Part shown: positions 32,610 to 43,766 of the stretch, piece after piece
Layout: the number at the start of each line of letters is the position of its first letter
How positions within the stretch are numbered: the first letter of the stretch is position 1
Assembly: GCA_964017065.1 (NCBI GenBank)
Contig: OZ024789.1
Location: 8,312,191 to 8,376,190, forward strand
Direction: 5' to 3'
Source of the DNA: Haliclona indistincta
Taxonomy: Eukaryota; Porifera; Demospongiae; Haplosclerida; Chalinidae
Length of the DNA stretch: 64,000 bases
Notes under the pieces: model-generated
Seen by the model: only the letters and a program-made list of their open reading frames with translations
Database searches by the model: none
Told to the model about the DNA's origin: nothing
Translations under genes and position numbers: made by a program

Positions 32610-34600
32610 GTTCTCTGTCAGCATGCTCTGGATGTGTGGACCAGCTTCACTGTTCATCCTCTCATCAGGTGTTTCTCTCCTGTGTTCCTTCTCTGTTGAC
32701 AGTGCTGAGAACAAAACAGCTCAAGGTAACCACCAGTGAAGCTTACTACAAGTTACAACTTTACTTACTACATCTAGTTCAAATAATTTGTACTTTTATC
32801 GTATGAATTGTGCTTTGTCTTATAGACAAAAATTACTTTCCATTAGCACCCTTGCATGATGGCTATACATACAAGTGATACAGAATGTTCCTTGTACAGG
32901 GTTGGTGACCCAACCAGTGATGCTCACCAGTCATCATTCTACTCACGGATGGACTTTGATGGGCAACTAGAGCACGGAATATTCTTCTCAAGTCAGTCAC
33001 AATAACAAGGACGGTATCATCATTGATCAACACAATGTCCTAGCATTGTCATGTTACTACATGTGTATATGCAGTGGATTTTATACCTCAGTAGGCGGCA
33101 TACAGTAGTTCATTTGTTTAGGTAGATATGTGTCGTGAAGGACAATAATATAATGGAACACACATGCACATGAATGATGTTAAATGTTGCTTGAAGCTAC
33201 ATGTAAAGCCCTGAGAATCCACAGTCTCACAGAAATCACTTTTGTTCATTCTCTCGCAGGGTTCAAGGGATCGTGAATCGGATACTGACAGCTGTGTCCA
33301 GCGGCTGGTAATCACGAGGCACAGCTCAGCTACTAGCACAACCACACACAGGTACATTCTAATAATTATAGTAACTAGCAACAGTATAATTATAGTATAC
33401 TACATGTACGTTGTACATAAAACTTTTTCTAAATCATTTGATATTATGTCTTGCCTTAGTGCAAAGGGCACGGTTTCGTCCAAAATACAGCTCTAAAATA
33501 TGGCTTGGTTTCATGTATATGGAGTTATGTTTTGAGTAATTTTTATGCATGTATACTTTTGATGATCTGTTTGTTACTGACAGGAGCTGATTGTGCTAGT
33601 CTTCTACTGGAGTGGGATGGGTTTGTTAGCTACATTGAATGCTGGACTTACAGCAACTTTCATGCTCAGAACAAGACAATGATGAGTAAGTGGAACTCTT
33701 AGTGGTGCCCATCTTGTTCTTATCTATCTTTCTATCTCTACATGGCAGTGAGCAACAAGCTTTATTTTCAAGAGGTACTAGAATACCAGTTCATTGGTGA
33801 TCTCACAAAACAGTATTCTCATGTTCTAGGTCGGTACACATTCAAGATAGTGATGCATGTATTGTATACTGCATGTAGTACTCAGTTGTTTGTAAAGAGA
33901 AACGTCTAATATCAAAATGCATGGAATTGTGCACGAAAATGAGGCAGGACAGGTTTGAAAATGAAACGAATCTGTCATGAAACGTGTGCCAGATTGACTG
34001 TCTTGATTTGTTCCTCCTTACAGCTAATATCGACTCTTCATTATTACTTGAAATCTGTAGCTACACTGCAAAAAATATATTATTGCTGCTTTAACGGGTC
34101 ATTTGTTAGTAGAGATTTGATTGTAGTGAGTAATATAAATCAGCCATGTAGCATTAATTTTATTATTGTGCTTTTACAGGAGTACATGAGTGTGTTATGG
34201 CTACTGTGCAATCATGTGGAAGCAAAAATAACTGAGCTGAGCTAGTGTCCTCCAAATAGTGATAAAAAATATTCCATGCAACAAAATAGTGACTTATTAA
34301 AACACCGTTTGTTTGGAAATTCCTGTCTTTGAAACTAGCTTTTTACGCTGGGGTATAGGCTATTTACAGGATGATACCTTCTGCAGATGTGGTGTACTTT
34401 TTGAAAGCAGACTCAGATGTCATGGAGAATGATGCGATGGAGGATTTGTGGAGCTGCTGGAGGAGGGAAAAATGAGCTGCTGGAGCAATGAGCTGCTAGA
34501 GGAGGGGACCAGGAGCTGCTGGAGGAGGGAACAATGTGCTGTCTGGTCTTGCTCTGTGTCTGCTAGAAGATGGGGTCTGTTTCATGTGTGAGTGTGTGTG

Positions 34601-34643
<43 letters not shown>

Positions 34644-35718
34644 GTGTGTGTGTGGGTGGGTGTGTGTGCGTGTGTGGTTGTGACGTATTTTTATTTCCTT
34701 GTTATCATACTGTGTAGTGTATTTTGCATGTGAGCTTTCTACAAATTTAATGTGTACATACTATGCCAATCAGGTAACACGTCAGCTACTCCACTCATCT
34801 GTGTTCATGTCACTGACCTGGTGAGACAGCCTCTCTGTCAGAAGATGTGCTGCTATTGCAACCGCCATTATTGAAAAGGTTTAGACAATAACTTCTTAGA
34901 CATGAAACTTTATGCTTCTGGCTCATATAGACTGCATTTGATCAAGATCTATTTAAGCAACTATTGGAGCAAGTTCTACTGGTAAGTACATGTACTACTT
35001 TGGTGTGAGTTGTCTGTGTGTATTCTGCTGTGCATAGCTAGATCATAGTTTATTGCTGGTCTCTAGTCACTTCAGATCCATGGAGCAGATGAGTCCATTA
35101 AACCATTGTTACTGGGACTAGCTCTACAGCTATATGAAGTGATGGTCAGTGTCTTAGTGAGACGATAATTTTGTGATCGTCAATTTTTTAGCTGAAGGCG
35201 TACAATTTTGTCCTCGACTGATATAAATTTAACCTCTTCTTTTTCTCTCTGTTTGTAGCTGCCTAATTATCCTCAAGTAGTCTCACTCCTCGCTGATCTT
35301 CCTGGCTGCAATCAAAAAAGAGTACTGGTAAGTAATTAAACTATGTCATAGTTCAATGAAAAGTCTTGCTTTGTCTTCTCTACTAGTCCTTTAACAATGG
35401 TGTTCTGTCCGGCAATAACAAACCACACACTGTGAAACCAACCAAGCTAGCCAAGTGGAGGAGAGACGAGTTCAAGAAATTGCTGTCAGGAATCATTGGA
35501 GTAAGTACACATGTTGTCTAGAGTACACATGCTTTATCTACTCACTTACCGTCTATTTTCTTTATCTTAGAAGCCGATTGGTCAGTTGTATAGAAAGCCA
35601 CCTCCTGTTCTCGACTTGCCTGCATCTTGTTGTGAAGAAAGCTAGAAGAAAAACAGACAAATCAACCACAGACACACCTCTAAACCTCTTCTTACTCTTC
35701 TCTGATCACTCTTCATAG
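32610..35718 (+). pseudogene. XPO5: Exportin-5 copy 3, pseudogene
   Basis: Retains e2 32610-32725, e3 32900-32991, e4 33260-33307, fused e5/e17 33584-33685, e18 33749-33829, e19 34387-34574, e20 34774-34878, e21 34931-34981, e22 35067-35144, e23 35259-35327, e24 35387-35500, e25 35571-35718. Lesions: a 10-nt loss in e2 with stop at 32697, extra G at the e3 start, loss of 12 nt in e4 with an early TGA, deletion joining e5 to e17 (e6-e16 missing), +1 nt in e18, gagctgctggagga repeats in e19 with TGA at 34473, CGA to TGA at 34822 in e20, +1 nt in e25. Most splice sites are still readable, so decay is recent relative to the duplication. Confidence 0.88.
34582..34678 (+). repeat. (TG)n microsatellite
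   Basis: TG-rich tract after e19, also present in XPO5 copies 1 (8178-8226), 2 (26545-26604) and 4 (51522-51594). Confidence 0.9.
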
Positions 35719-35831
35719 CACACAAGGGTAACATAGATTCTAATAACAAAAACCACAAATTTGTGCATTAAACTAACGATATTCATAGCATGATTAGAAT
35801 CAGTGCTAGTTGCGCTAGCTGGGCAGAAGCA

Positions 35832-35840
35832 GGGCGGGGC
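35832..35840 (+). promoter_or_regulatory. GC box before the DD-only ORF
   Basis: GGGCGGGGC 12 bp upstream of ATG at 35853, as at the other module copies. Confidence 0.35.
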
Positions 35841-36359
35841 TAGTAAAGTAACATGTCAACAAAGCCTCTTGATACCGGCCTTCTTGTCCGAGAGCTGAAA
35901 GATGTGGAATGGGACACACTCGGAACGTACCTGGGACTCAGCCAAGGCGAGATAAGAGAGATTGAACGCGATCACCAAAACACACAGTCGAATCGCAACC
36001 GTACGGGAAATACATTATTGCGTTGAGGATTTATTTGCAACGGGTACGCCCACCCCAAATGTCGTTTTTGCGTTCAACGTGAGTCGTTATCTTTTTACCT
36101 GCCACGAGCGCATGGTTTGCACTACGGTTCCAAAATCACACCTCTTATTAGTTCAATCATACAGCTATAAAACAGTGAAGAAGTCGTGTTCATATAGCAG
36201 CTGTTAGTGAAGAATCACCAGAGTTAGTAAAGAAGGTAGGTTTTCAATCACCTCTACTTAGCTTAGGTACACTTTTGGTTTAAAGCAGCTACAGTCTTGA
36301 AATTAGCTTTATTCTCCAGAGTATTATCATTGCCGATAGGCAATGATATGTAGGGATGA

Positions 36360-36965
36360 CCTTGAATTAAGATGGCGGCTACTCATGTGTGAAAATGAGT
36401 TTTCGCACATATCTCTACTATTATACATCTATACTGCATTTTAACTATCTCTGAGTGACTCTGAAGTGTAAGCGCTTGTAGGACGTCTATGAAAGTCGCC
36501 GGGACTGCTTGTTTGACGACGAAAATCAAGACAGAGAGCATTTGCAGATCTTCGCTGTTATAGCGTTTCTCGAGATTCTAGACATCTAGGATTGATCAGG
36601 CGATTATTCTGAGCAAGAAAATACCTTTGGCGAAGCTGGCAGACGTTTCTAAAGTGGTAAACTGAAATCGCCGCCCACGCGAATTGTTCATCTTCTTTCT
36701 TCTTCTTCTTCTTCTTCTTCTTCTTCTTCTTCTTCTTCTTCTTCTTCTTGACAAGCATAGCGCTGTCATGAGTGAACGAATCACTACCAAACCTGCACCA
36801 TCGCATGTGTATATATCAGGGTTAGTGCACTTACTTCTTAGATAGGCATCAAACACTACCAGAAGCGAGTAATCCTTGAAAAACATGATTTTTGGACCGT
36901 TTTGGACTAGCGACTTCATTAATTAACCCTCTTGTCGCTTCTTATCATTAACTCCGCCCACATCG
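36360..36965 (+). repeat. Repeat family E, diverged copy
   Basis: Shares aagatggcggctac, ttttaactac/tc, gtaagcgctt, ggtggtaaac and gttcatcttctttc(TTC)n with 39374-46391 and 55686-54065. Includes (TTC)n at 36696-36750. No ORF that I can support. Confidence 0.55.
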
Positions 36966-37627
36966 GTTTTGCAGCTATCTCGCTACTGCGTTTTGTCTCT
37001 GCTCTGGACGCTTCAGCGCGCAAGCCAGAGGTATGAAAATGTGTCTAAACCAGTACTATACCCTAAATAACACTGATTTGTTCGTTAAAGCTTCAGATGG
37101 CGGGTTAAAGTTGACTTACACAGACGTGAACAACTTGAGTGTCTAGCCTGCTTACCGGCAGCAAGATTCTACGCACAGTAAGGTTCCTACACCACGCAGC
37201 GTAAGTTGCAAAGGACTAGAAGCCTCTGGGAGTGTGATATTGACTTCAACAAGATTCTACTAGGCGTGCTCCTACTATTTAGGCTCGCAGCATCATGAAT
37301 TGTCAGTACTAGTGCTAGTCTCTTCTTCATCCATTGCAATACTAACAAGTATCATGTTGTCAAATCATACCTGGACTTGACATTATGCTGTCTGCGTCCT
37401 CAACCTCTTTAACTATTTTAAACCTTTCAATGAATGATTATTCTTGTGATTGGTAATATTAAACATTTAAACCACACTCCTTACTCTCAAGAGGCTGTGC
37501 ACATTCACATCTCTGCTAGACTAGTATCTATATACTCCTCACAGATTTGTAAAAATGAAACAACATCTAACATAGAATACTATTAATAAGTTCAAACTGA
37601 TAGTGATCAAAAAAGTAACAGGAACAA

Positions 37628-38216
37628 GTAAAGTAAAAAATTTTTAATAAAAAACTGAAAAGTGTAGGGATGACTCTTAAAAAAGGAAAGGAACAAGATG
37701 GGATGATGCTTGCAAAAGTAAAGGAACAAGATGGAATAATGCTTGCAAATGTAAAAGTCCCAAGTATCCCTACATCAGCAGCTTGAAGGAGGACGCAGTC
37801 CGATGGAGTAATTGACGGTTGTGAATAACTAGAGGTATCTGTCTTTGGAGGACGCAGTCCGATGAAGTAATTGACGGTTGTATATAACTAGAGGCATCTG
37901 TGTTTAGGAGGACGCAGTCCGATGAAGTAGTTGACAGTTTTAAATAAGCTGCAGGTAGCTGTGTTTGGAGGACGCAGTCCGATGAAGTATTTGACGGTTA
38001 TAAAAGGTATAGGAAGAGGATTCCGCATTTGTCAGTAGTACGTCGTCGCAGCAAGCCGCTGATGTAGGGATACTTGGGACTTTTACATTTGCAAGCATTA
38101 TTCCATCTTGTTCCTTTACTTTTGCAAGCATCATCCCATCTTGTTCCTTTCCTTTTTTAAGAGTCATCCCTACACTTTTCAGTTTTTTATTAAAAATTTT
38201 TTACATTACTTTAGAT
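37628..38216. mobile_element. Foldback element, about 165-bp arms
   Basis: Left arm about 37628-37790 and right arm about 38050-38216 are inverted (gtagggatgactcttaaaaa ... gtcccaagtatccctacatc). The loop contains a 60-bp tandem repeat. A degraded relative is at about 31935-32060. Confidence 0.8.
37788..38010 (+). repeat. 60-bp tandem repeat, about 3.7 copies
   Basis: ggaggacgcagtccgatgaa units start at 37788, 37847, 37907 and 37967. Each contains the short hairpin ggac-gca-gtcc. Confidence 0.85.
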
Positions 38217-38314
38217 ATAGCTACAATCTGATGTAAAAAAATCTACTGTCCTCAATTCATAACAATTCTAAATTTAATTCACAAAATGAACAATAATTGA
38301 TGTATTGTTGTCAT

Positions 38315-38500
38315 AGTAATCTAAGGCAAATCAGCAGAATACGTCAGGAAAATGTGTGCTGTCTTTGTAGAAGATCCGGAGGATACATGGTACGCTTTGA
38401 ACACTGGAGTGAAGAAGAGAAACAGTATGTGTTAGTACACATGAGCACAATACCTCCCGCCAATAGCGTAACATGCAAAAAGATAAATAGAGGCTAAAAG
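38315..38500 (+). other. Possible relic exon with Cys-rich motif
   Basis: One frame reads ENVCCLCRRSGGYMVRFEHW ... VHMSTIPPANSVTCKK, protein-like with CCLC and later C/H residues. No confident splice partners. The longer minus-strand frame here (38331-38795) looks like a shadow. Could be a transposon zinc-finger relic. Confidence 0.2.
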
Positions 38501-39526
38501 ATGCTACCAAAAAGGAGAAATACCAAAAAGACACACAAACACAATCATAAGAGAGGTGCAAGCAAAAACATTTACATATGAGACATGCAAGCATTAAACA
38601 TAAACACACGATAGACGCAAGAACCAAACATGGATATATGAGAGACCCAAGAACCATAGGAGAGACGCAAGAAGTGCAAGCATGCACAAAACACAAGTCA
38701 ATAAACAGCACAGAATTCAAAATCATGCTTATACCAACTTTGTAATTCCAGAGGTAAAGAGTAAAATATAAGGAACAAGCACTTTTAGGAGCCATTTACA
38801 TTGGAATGAAGAAGGCTATGAAAAAATCACAACAAATACATACTGAAGTACTAGAAGAACTAATTTCATATATATTAGGTATTGTTTGATCAACTAGTCT
38901 ACCTGTACTTCTTTGTGTAACACTTAAACACAACAGTTGGGGCCAACTAAGTCATTGTATTACTACACAGTGCCCTTTGACTTAGGTACACTTTTGGTTT
39001 AACAGTCCAATTTCAATAAAACTTTCACACAAGATGCACGAAACATAGAAGAACGTGCAAAATGCATAAAAACAACTGTCCCGCTTACCAGAACAAAGTG
39101 TCCGTCCTTCTTGTCAAACTAGCATGATGGCGCCAAAGTTCTTCCTCGACTTCAAAGTCGTACGTCTCAGCAGTTAGCCACAAACACAGGCCGAAAACTA
39201 ACCAGAAAGATTCTTACATCCATATCCAAACGTTTTAGATAGTTTTATCGATCTAACTGAGACTTATAGAGCAGAAAAAATACATACTGTACGCCAACTG
39301 CATGCCAGTAAAAAGCGCCAAAATAGTAAGGACACGCCTCTTCCGCTTGCAAATTATGCCACGCGGTAGCAGTGGCATATTTAGGGTTGGGCGGAAAACA
39401 AGATGGCGGCTACACTTAGGCTAAACGCAATAATTCACGTATATCTTGGCTGTTGACGACATCAGGGGTATTTTAACTACCTAGGGGCTATCCTAAGAGG
39501 TAAGCGCTTACAATGAGTCTAATAAT

Positions 39527-39707
39527 TGTAACGCGTGACAAAATGTACTGTTCAGGGCTGCACAGCAGCAAAGACTGATTCTTAGCAAAAGTACAGATTC
39601 AGATATACAGGTTTACTCATGACGTACAAAACAATACAATTCATGTTCAGGGTTAAAACATACAGTCAACAACATGAGACCGTAGTACTAGTCTTGCTGG
39701 CGCTACA
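39527..39707 (-). repeat. 3' LTR of gypsy element
   Basis: 181 bp, identical by eye to 44907-45087. It contains the pol stop codon (39703-39705). Confidence 0.95.
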
Positions 39708-41808
39708 CCACTCCCTCCGGTAAATTGAAGGTCACTTTTCTTTTTCTCTTGGGTGGTGTCGAGGGCATAAACCAGTCTGGAGGTTTTCTCTTTCGGGGAG
39801 GATTCCGTCGAATATGTGATTCAGTAGATATCGTAGCAGGTGGAGACTGAGTAATCGCTGGCTGGGCAAACGTAGTAGAGGGTGGAGGTTGAGTACTGTG
39901 AATAGTCTTAGCTGGAAGTCGAATTAACGTAGTAGAGGGTTGAGCTGTAGGTGGTTCCTCTTCTGAATCTTCAACAAGCTCCAAATTCTGTCCAAACAGC
40001 TGTTGTGAAACAGGAGGTGATGTCTGGACGGGAGAAGGTACTTGACAAGCTTTAAGTCGGTTGAAATGTACCACTTTCTTTTTCCTATTTCGGAGATGTT
40101 GAATACAATAAGTAACTTCAGAAATTCGTTCGATGACTTTATATGGACCTGACCAGGGATGATTAAGTTTTCGTGAACACCCCGGCTTAATTGCCGGGTT
40201 GTGAAGCCACACCATATCACCCTTGCCATAAGGATCACCAAAAATCTTGGCATCATACAGATCTTTCTGTCTGGCCTGTTGACTCTGTGCGGTCTGACGA
40301 ACAATATCATAGGCATCAACTAAAGTTGATCGTAAGTCTCTAACAAACTCACTAGGACTTGAGAATGCCGTAGACTGGGAGTCTCCAAACATGACATCAA
40401 CAGGCAGCCGAGCTTCACGTCCATAGACAAGAAAAAATGGAGAATAACCAGTGGTTTCGTGAATACTGCTGTTGTATGCTAGACACACCTTACACAAGCT
40501 CTCTTCCCACTTGTGCGGATGATTCTTGGCTACCGTAGCTAACATGTTGAGAAGAGTACGGTTGAACCGTTCAACTTGACCATCTGACTGTGGGTGATAA
40601 GCAGTAGTTCGAGTTTTTTTTATATTCAACAGCTTACACACCTCAGCAATGAGCTCCGATTCGAATTGTCTCCCTTGGTCCGAGTGGAGTTGTTCTGGAA
40701 CAGAGAAACGGCAAATCCACTGGTCTACTAGTTTAAGAGCTACTGTAGACGCCTCTTGGTTAGGTAGTGGGTATGCCTCTGTCCATTTAGAAAAATAATC
40801 TGATATCACCAGGATGTATTTGTTACCTGCTCTGCTCTTTGGGAGTGGACCCACTATGTCCATCGCAACCTTGTGCATAGGGTATCCTGATGGAACAGAC
40901 TGCAAGGGTGCTCGTCTTCTTGGTACTGGCATCTTCCGTGTAGCACACTCCTGGCACGCTTGACAAAATATATGAACATCCTTCCAGTGACCAGGCCAAT
41001 AGTAACGTTGCTTTAACCGAGCCAGCGTCTTCTTTTCCCCAAGATGGCAACCTGAAACTCCACTGTGGAGCTCACTCAAAATCGAGTCACGGACCGATTT
41101 GGGAACAATAATTTGCTTCCTGATCAAAGAGCTAGTGGGATTTCTAAATTCTCTCAGCAATACTCTGTCTTCAACTCTCAACTGTTCCCACATCTCTAGC
41201 AGCTGTCTTGACTCTCGACTCAGCCGTTGAACTGCATCCCCCACCGGTTTCTTTCCTGCAAGTTTGGCACGGAGAATTGGTGCTATTGAAGGATATGATG
41301 CCTGAGCTTTCTGCCAATCATGTGAAGGAATAAACTGAGCAGAACTGGCGACTAAATGTTCCCTTGAATCACCAGCGATAGGAGCAGGGCCCTCGTTATG
41401 ATTCGATCTACCGCATTGTACACAAGGGTGTCTCGAAAGGGCATCTGCATTGTCATGCAATGTTCCGCGGCGATGGACAACTTCAAATGTGTATTCCTGG
41501 AGGACCTCCAACCAACGAGCAAGCTGCCCTTCTGGCTCCTTGAACCTCTGCAACCAAATGAGGCAGTTATGGTCAGTACGCAATAAAAATTCACGCCCTA
41601 GCAAATACGGCCTAAAATGCTTGATCATTGACACCATAGCTAACAACTCTTTACGCGTGGTGCAATAGTTACGCTCTGGCTTTGAAAGGGCTCTACTAGC
41701 ATAAGCAATAGGCCTCTCTTCTCCATTAATGCTCTGAGACAACACTCCACCCAATCCAAAATCACTAGCAAAATCACTAGCAAAATCCAAAATCACTAGC
41801 AAAATCAC
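39703..41808 (-). CDS. Gypsy pol, RNase H and integrase part
   Basis: 701 codons. RNase H: GLGGVLSQ ... TDHNCLIWL ... NADALSR. Integrase: HHCC zinc region (H-H then CQACQEC), then the DDE core with Asp in AMDIVGPLP, Asp in HSDQGRQFE and Glu in GQVERFNR; then a GPY-type motif (WSGPYKV) and a Ser/Pro-rich, basic C-terminus (PPRKRKPPDWF). The start of this frame is repeated sequence (SDFASDF) next to the inversion, so its first Met is not a real start; it was once continuous with the RT frame. Confidence 0.88.
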   Translation of the reverse strand: MILLVILDFASDFASDFGLGGVLSQSINGEERPIAYASRALSKPERNYCTTRKELLAMVSMIKHFRPYLLGREFLLRTDHNCLIWLQRFKEPEGQLARWLEVLQEYTFEVVHRRGTLHDNADALSRHPCVQCGRSNHNEGPAPIAGDSREHLVASSAQFIPSHDWQKAQASYPSIAPILRAKLAGKKPVGDAVQRLSRESRQLLEMWEQLRVEDRVLLREFRNPTSSLIRKQIIVPKSVRDSILSELHSGVSGCHLGEKKTLARLKQRYYWPGHWKDVHIFCQACQECATRKMPVPRRRAPLQSVPSGYPMHKVAMDIVGPLPKSRAGNKYILVISDYFSKWTEAYPLPNQEASTVALKLVDQWICRFSVPEQLHSDQGRQFESELIAEVCKLLNIKKTRTTAYHPQSDGQVERFNRTLLNMLATVAKNHPHKWEESLCKVCLAYNSSIHETTGYSPFFLVYGREARLPVDVMFGDSQSTAFSSPSEFVRDLRSTLVDAYDIVRQTAQSQQARQKDLYDAKIFGDPYGKGDMVWLHNPAIKPGCSRKLNHPWSGPYKVIERISEVTYCIQHLRNRKKKVVHFNRLKACQVPSPVQTSPPVSQQLFGQNLELVEDSEEEPPTAQPSTTLIRLPAKTIHSTQPPPSTTFAQPAITQSPPATISTESHIRRNPPRKRKPPDWFMPSTPPKRKRKVTFNLPEGVV
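39708..39719 (-). other. Polypurine tract
   Basis: Minus strand reads GGAGGGAGTGG next to the 3' LTR: the expected plus-strand priming site. Confidence 0.75.
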
Positions 41809-41809
41809 T

Positions 41810-41911
41810 CGTGGACAAAGGAATGTCAGGAGTCATTTGAGAAGCTTCGTTGCTTGTTGACCACCTCACCTACATTAGCTTTTCCTGACTTTTCTCATCC
41901 TTTTGTCCACG
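41810..41911 (+). other. Inverted 102-bp segment in gypsy pol
   Basis: Bounded by inverted repeats cgtggacaaagg and ccttttgtccacg. Read on the + strand, opposite to the element, the segment is open and protein-like with the spacing of the RT-RNase H connection; read on the element's own strand it has stops. A tandem duplication of aaaatcactagc lies beside it (41757-41805). Confidence 0.8.
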
Positions 41912-43766
41912 AAAATTTGTGATTCTTTTCTGTGAGACGATGAAGAGGCCTAGCAATAGCAGCAAAATGTTTAATAAATCTCCTGTAATAACCAGCCAGA
42001 CCAAGAAATTGTTGTACCTCCTGAGCCGACTTGGGAATAGGCCACGAAGCCACCTTTTCTGTTTTCGAAGGATCAGGACTCACTCCTCGTTCAGACACGA
42101 CATGGCCAAGATAACTGACTTCCTTTTGCAGCAAAAAACACTTCTGAGACTGTAACTTGAGTCCTGCTTGCCGCAAACGAGCAAAGACGGCGGCCAAGTT
42201 GTGTAAATGCGCACTAAATGTGTTGCCATAGACGATAATATCGTCCATGTAAACCAAACAGGCCGACCATTGAAGGCCGGAAAGCACAAGATCCATTAAC
42301 CGCTGGAAAGTTGCTGGCGCATTGCTCAGACCGAAAGGGAGGACCTTGAACTCAAATAAACCTTCAGGCGTACTGAAAGCTGTCTTCTCTTGTGCCTCCT
42401 TGCTCAACTCTACTTGCCAATATCCTGAGATCAAATCAAGGGTACTAAACCATTTGGCATTGCCCAGAGTATCAAGAGTGTCATCAATTCGTGGGAGCGG
42501 ATAAGCATCCTTCCTGGTCACAGCATTTAGTTTACGGTAGTCTACACAATACCGCAAACTGCCATTCTTTTTCCGTATCAAGACTACAGGAGAAGCCCAG
42601 GGACTGTTCGATTTCTTAATAACGTCACTATCCAGCATCTTTTTCAGCATCTCCTGGGCCTCTTGTCTGAAATGAGGAGGTGTTCTACGTGGAGGTTGGC
42701 GAATGGGACGGGCACCCCCAGTATCAATCTCGTGTCGTGCAATGTCCGTACGACCAAAATCTGCCGCATTCACAGCAAAGACATCTGCAAACTCCAAGAG
42801 AAGATGGTATAACTGTGTCCGTTGATCATCCGTGACCTCATTGCCACACTTTTGCACTAGTCCCCAAAGCAGATTCTGCTTCTCAATAGAGGGTTCCTGA
42901 GGGGAAGAAAGAGACACCTGATTGATTGGAACACTGTCCAATATTTCTACGCCTGATATTGGTTGCAATTGAGCCACTTTGTAGCCAGACGTCAACATAA
43001 TTTCCTCTGATCTAGGGTTTAACAACCGAACAGGGCAGCATCCAGAAACCGGAGACACAATCGCTCTAGCAGCAATGACCGCCCCTCTGGTGCTCAACGA
43101 CTCCACCAGCCACTGGTCATCGGACAGGTCCGATTCTGACACAGTTGCCATGACTTCAAGCTCACTAAGAGGAGGAATCACAACAGTATGCTGCAAAGCA
43201 ACAGTTATCCTAGCATCTGTGGGCTGCAATGGCGATTCACGTGAGGTACGTTTAAGTGGAATTTCCACCCGGAGGTTAGGAAGACGCAGTACTCGGTTAC
43301 CAGTATCAACACTACCATGATTGTAGTCTAAAAAGTCAAGCCCGAGTATACCCATTGCGGATAAATTTTCTACAACAATTACCTCCTGCTGAACCTTGAC
43401 CTCTTGAATAGCAATACTCAGCTTTGCTACTCCCAGAAATTGAACTGGAGATCCGTCCACGCTGATCAACTTGCTTCCGTTCCAAGGTTGAAGAGGACAA
43501 TTTTTTGTGTTTGCGCTATCCCAGACATCTTTTCTCAGCAGACAAACTGCAGCTCCAGTGTCCAAGACAAAATCGACTGAGATTCCATTGACAACACCCG
43601 AAATATAGTACGCTGCTACAGGATTAATAGGGAACACAGTAATAGCATCAGAATTAGTACACTTTATGTGGGTCTCAGTTTTAACATCACCCTCACGCGC
43701 TTGACCCGTGACTCGGAGGGTATCTAGTTTCCCTGTTGCTGCTGTTGCTGTCTTCGAGATGCGCAT
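41895..43766 (-). CDS. Gypsy pol, protease and reverse transcriptase part
   Basis: 623 codons. Protease with the DTGA active site near 43555 followed by a Leu-rich flap region. Reverse transcriptase: LRYCVDYRKLN, FSTLDLISGYWQ, LPFGLSNAPATFQ, catalytic YMDD (about 42235-42250), SYLGHVVS, QQFLGLAGYYRRFI. It overlaps gag by 43 nt in another frame, suggesting frameshift expression. It ends early in the inverted segment. Confidence 0.9.
   Translation of the reverse strand: MRISKTATAATGKLDTLRVTGQAREGDVKTETHIKCTNSDAITVFPINPVAAYYISGVVNGISVDFVLDTGAAVCLLRKDVWDSANTKNCPLQPWNGSKLISVDGSPVQFLGVAKLSIAIQEVKVQQEVIVVENLSAMGILGLDFLDYNHGSVDTGNRVLRLPNLRVEIPLKRTSRESPLQPTDARITVALQHTVVIPPLSELEVMATVSESDLSDDQWLVESLSTRGAVIAARAIVSPVSGCCPVRLLNPRSEEIMLTSGYKVAQLQPISGVEILDSVPINQVSLSSPQEPSIEKQNLLWGLVQKCGNEVTDDQRTQLYHLLLEFADVFAVNAADFGRTDIARHEIDTGGARPIRQPPRRTPPHFRQEAQEMLKKMLDSDVIKKSNSPWASPVVLIRKKNGSLRYCVDYRKLNAVTRKDAYPLPRIDDTLDTLGNAKWFSTLDLISGYWQVELSKEAQEKTAFSTPEGLFEFKVLPFGLSNAPATFQRLMDLVLSGLQWSACLVYMDDIIVYGNTFSAHLHNLAAVFARLRQAGLKLQSQKCFLLQKEVSYLGHVVSERGVSPDPSKTEKVASWPIPKSAQEVQQFLGLAGYYRRFIKHFAAIARPLHRLTEKNHKFSWTKG

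Noticed and set aside
35962..36207. 81-codon ORF spanning the left end of the 10.4-kb insertion
   Set aside because: It begins in the Death-domain sequence in another frame and crosses the insertion junction, so it cannot be an original gene.
38331..38795. 154-codon minus-strand ORF rich in Leu/Cys
   Set aside because: No family resemblance, no splice or promoter support; probably chance in A/C-rich DNA.
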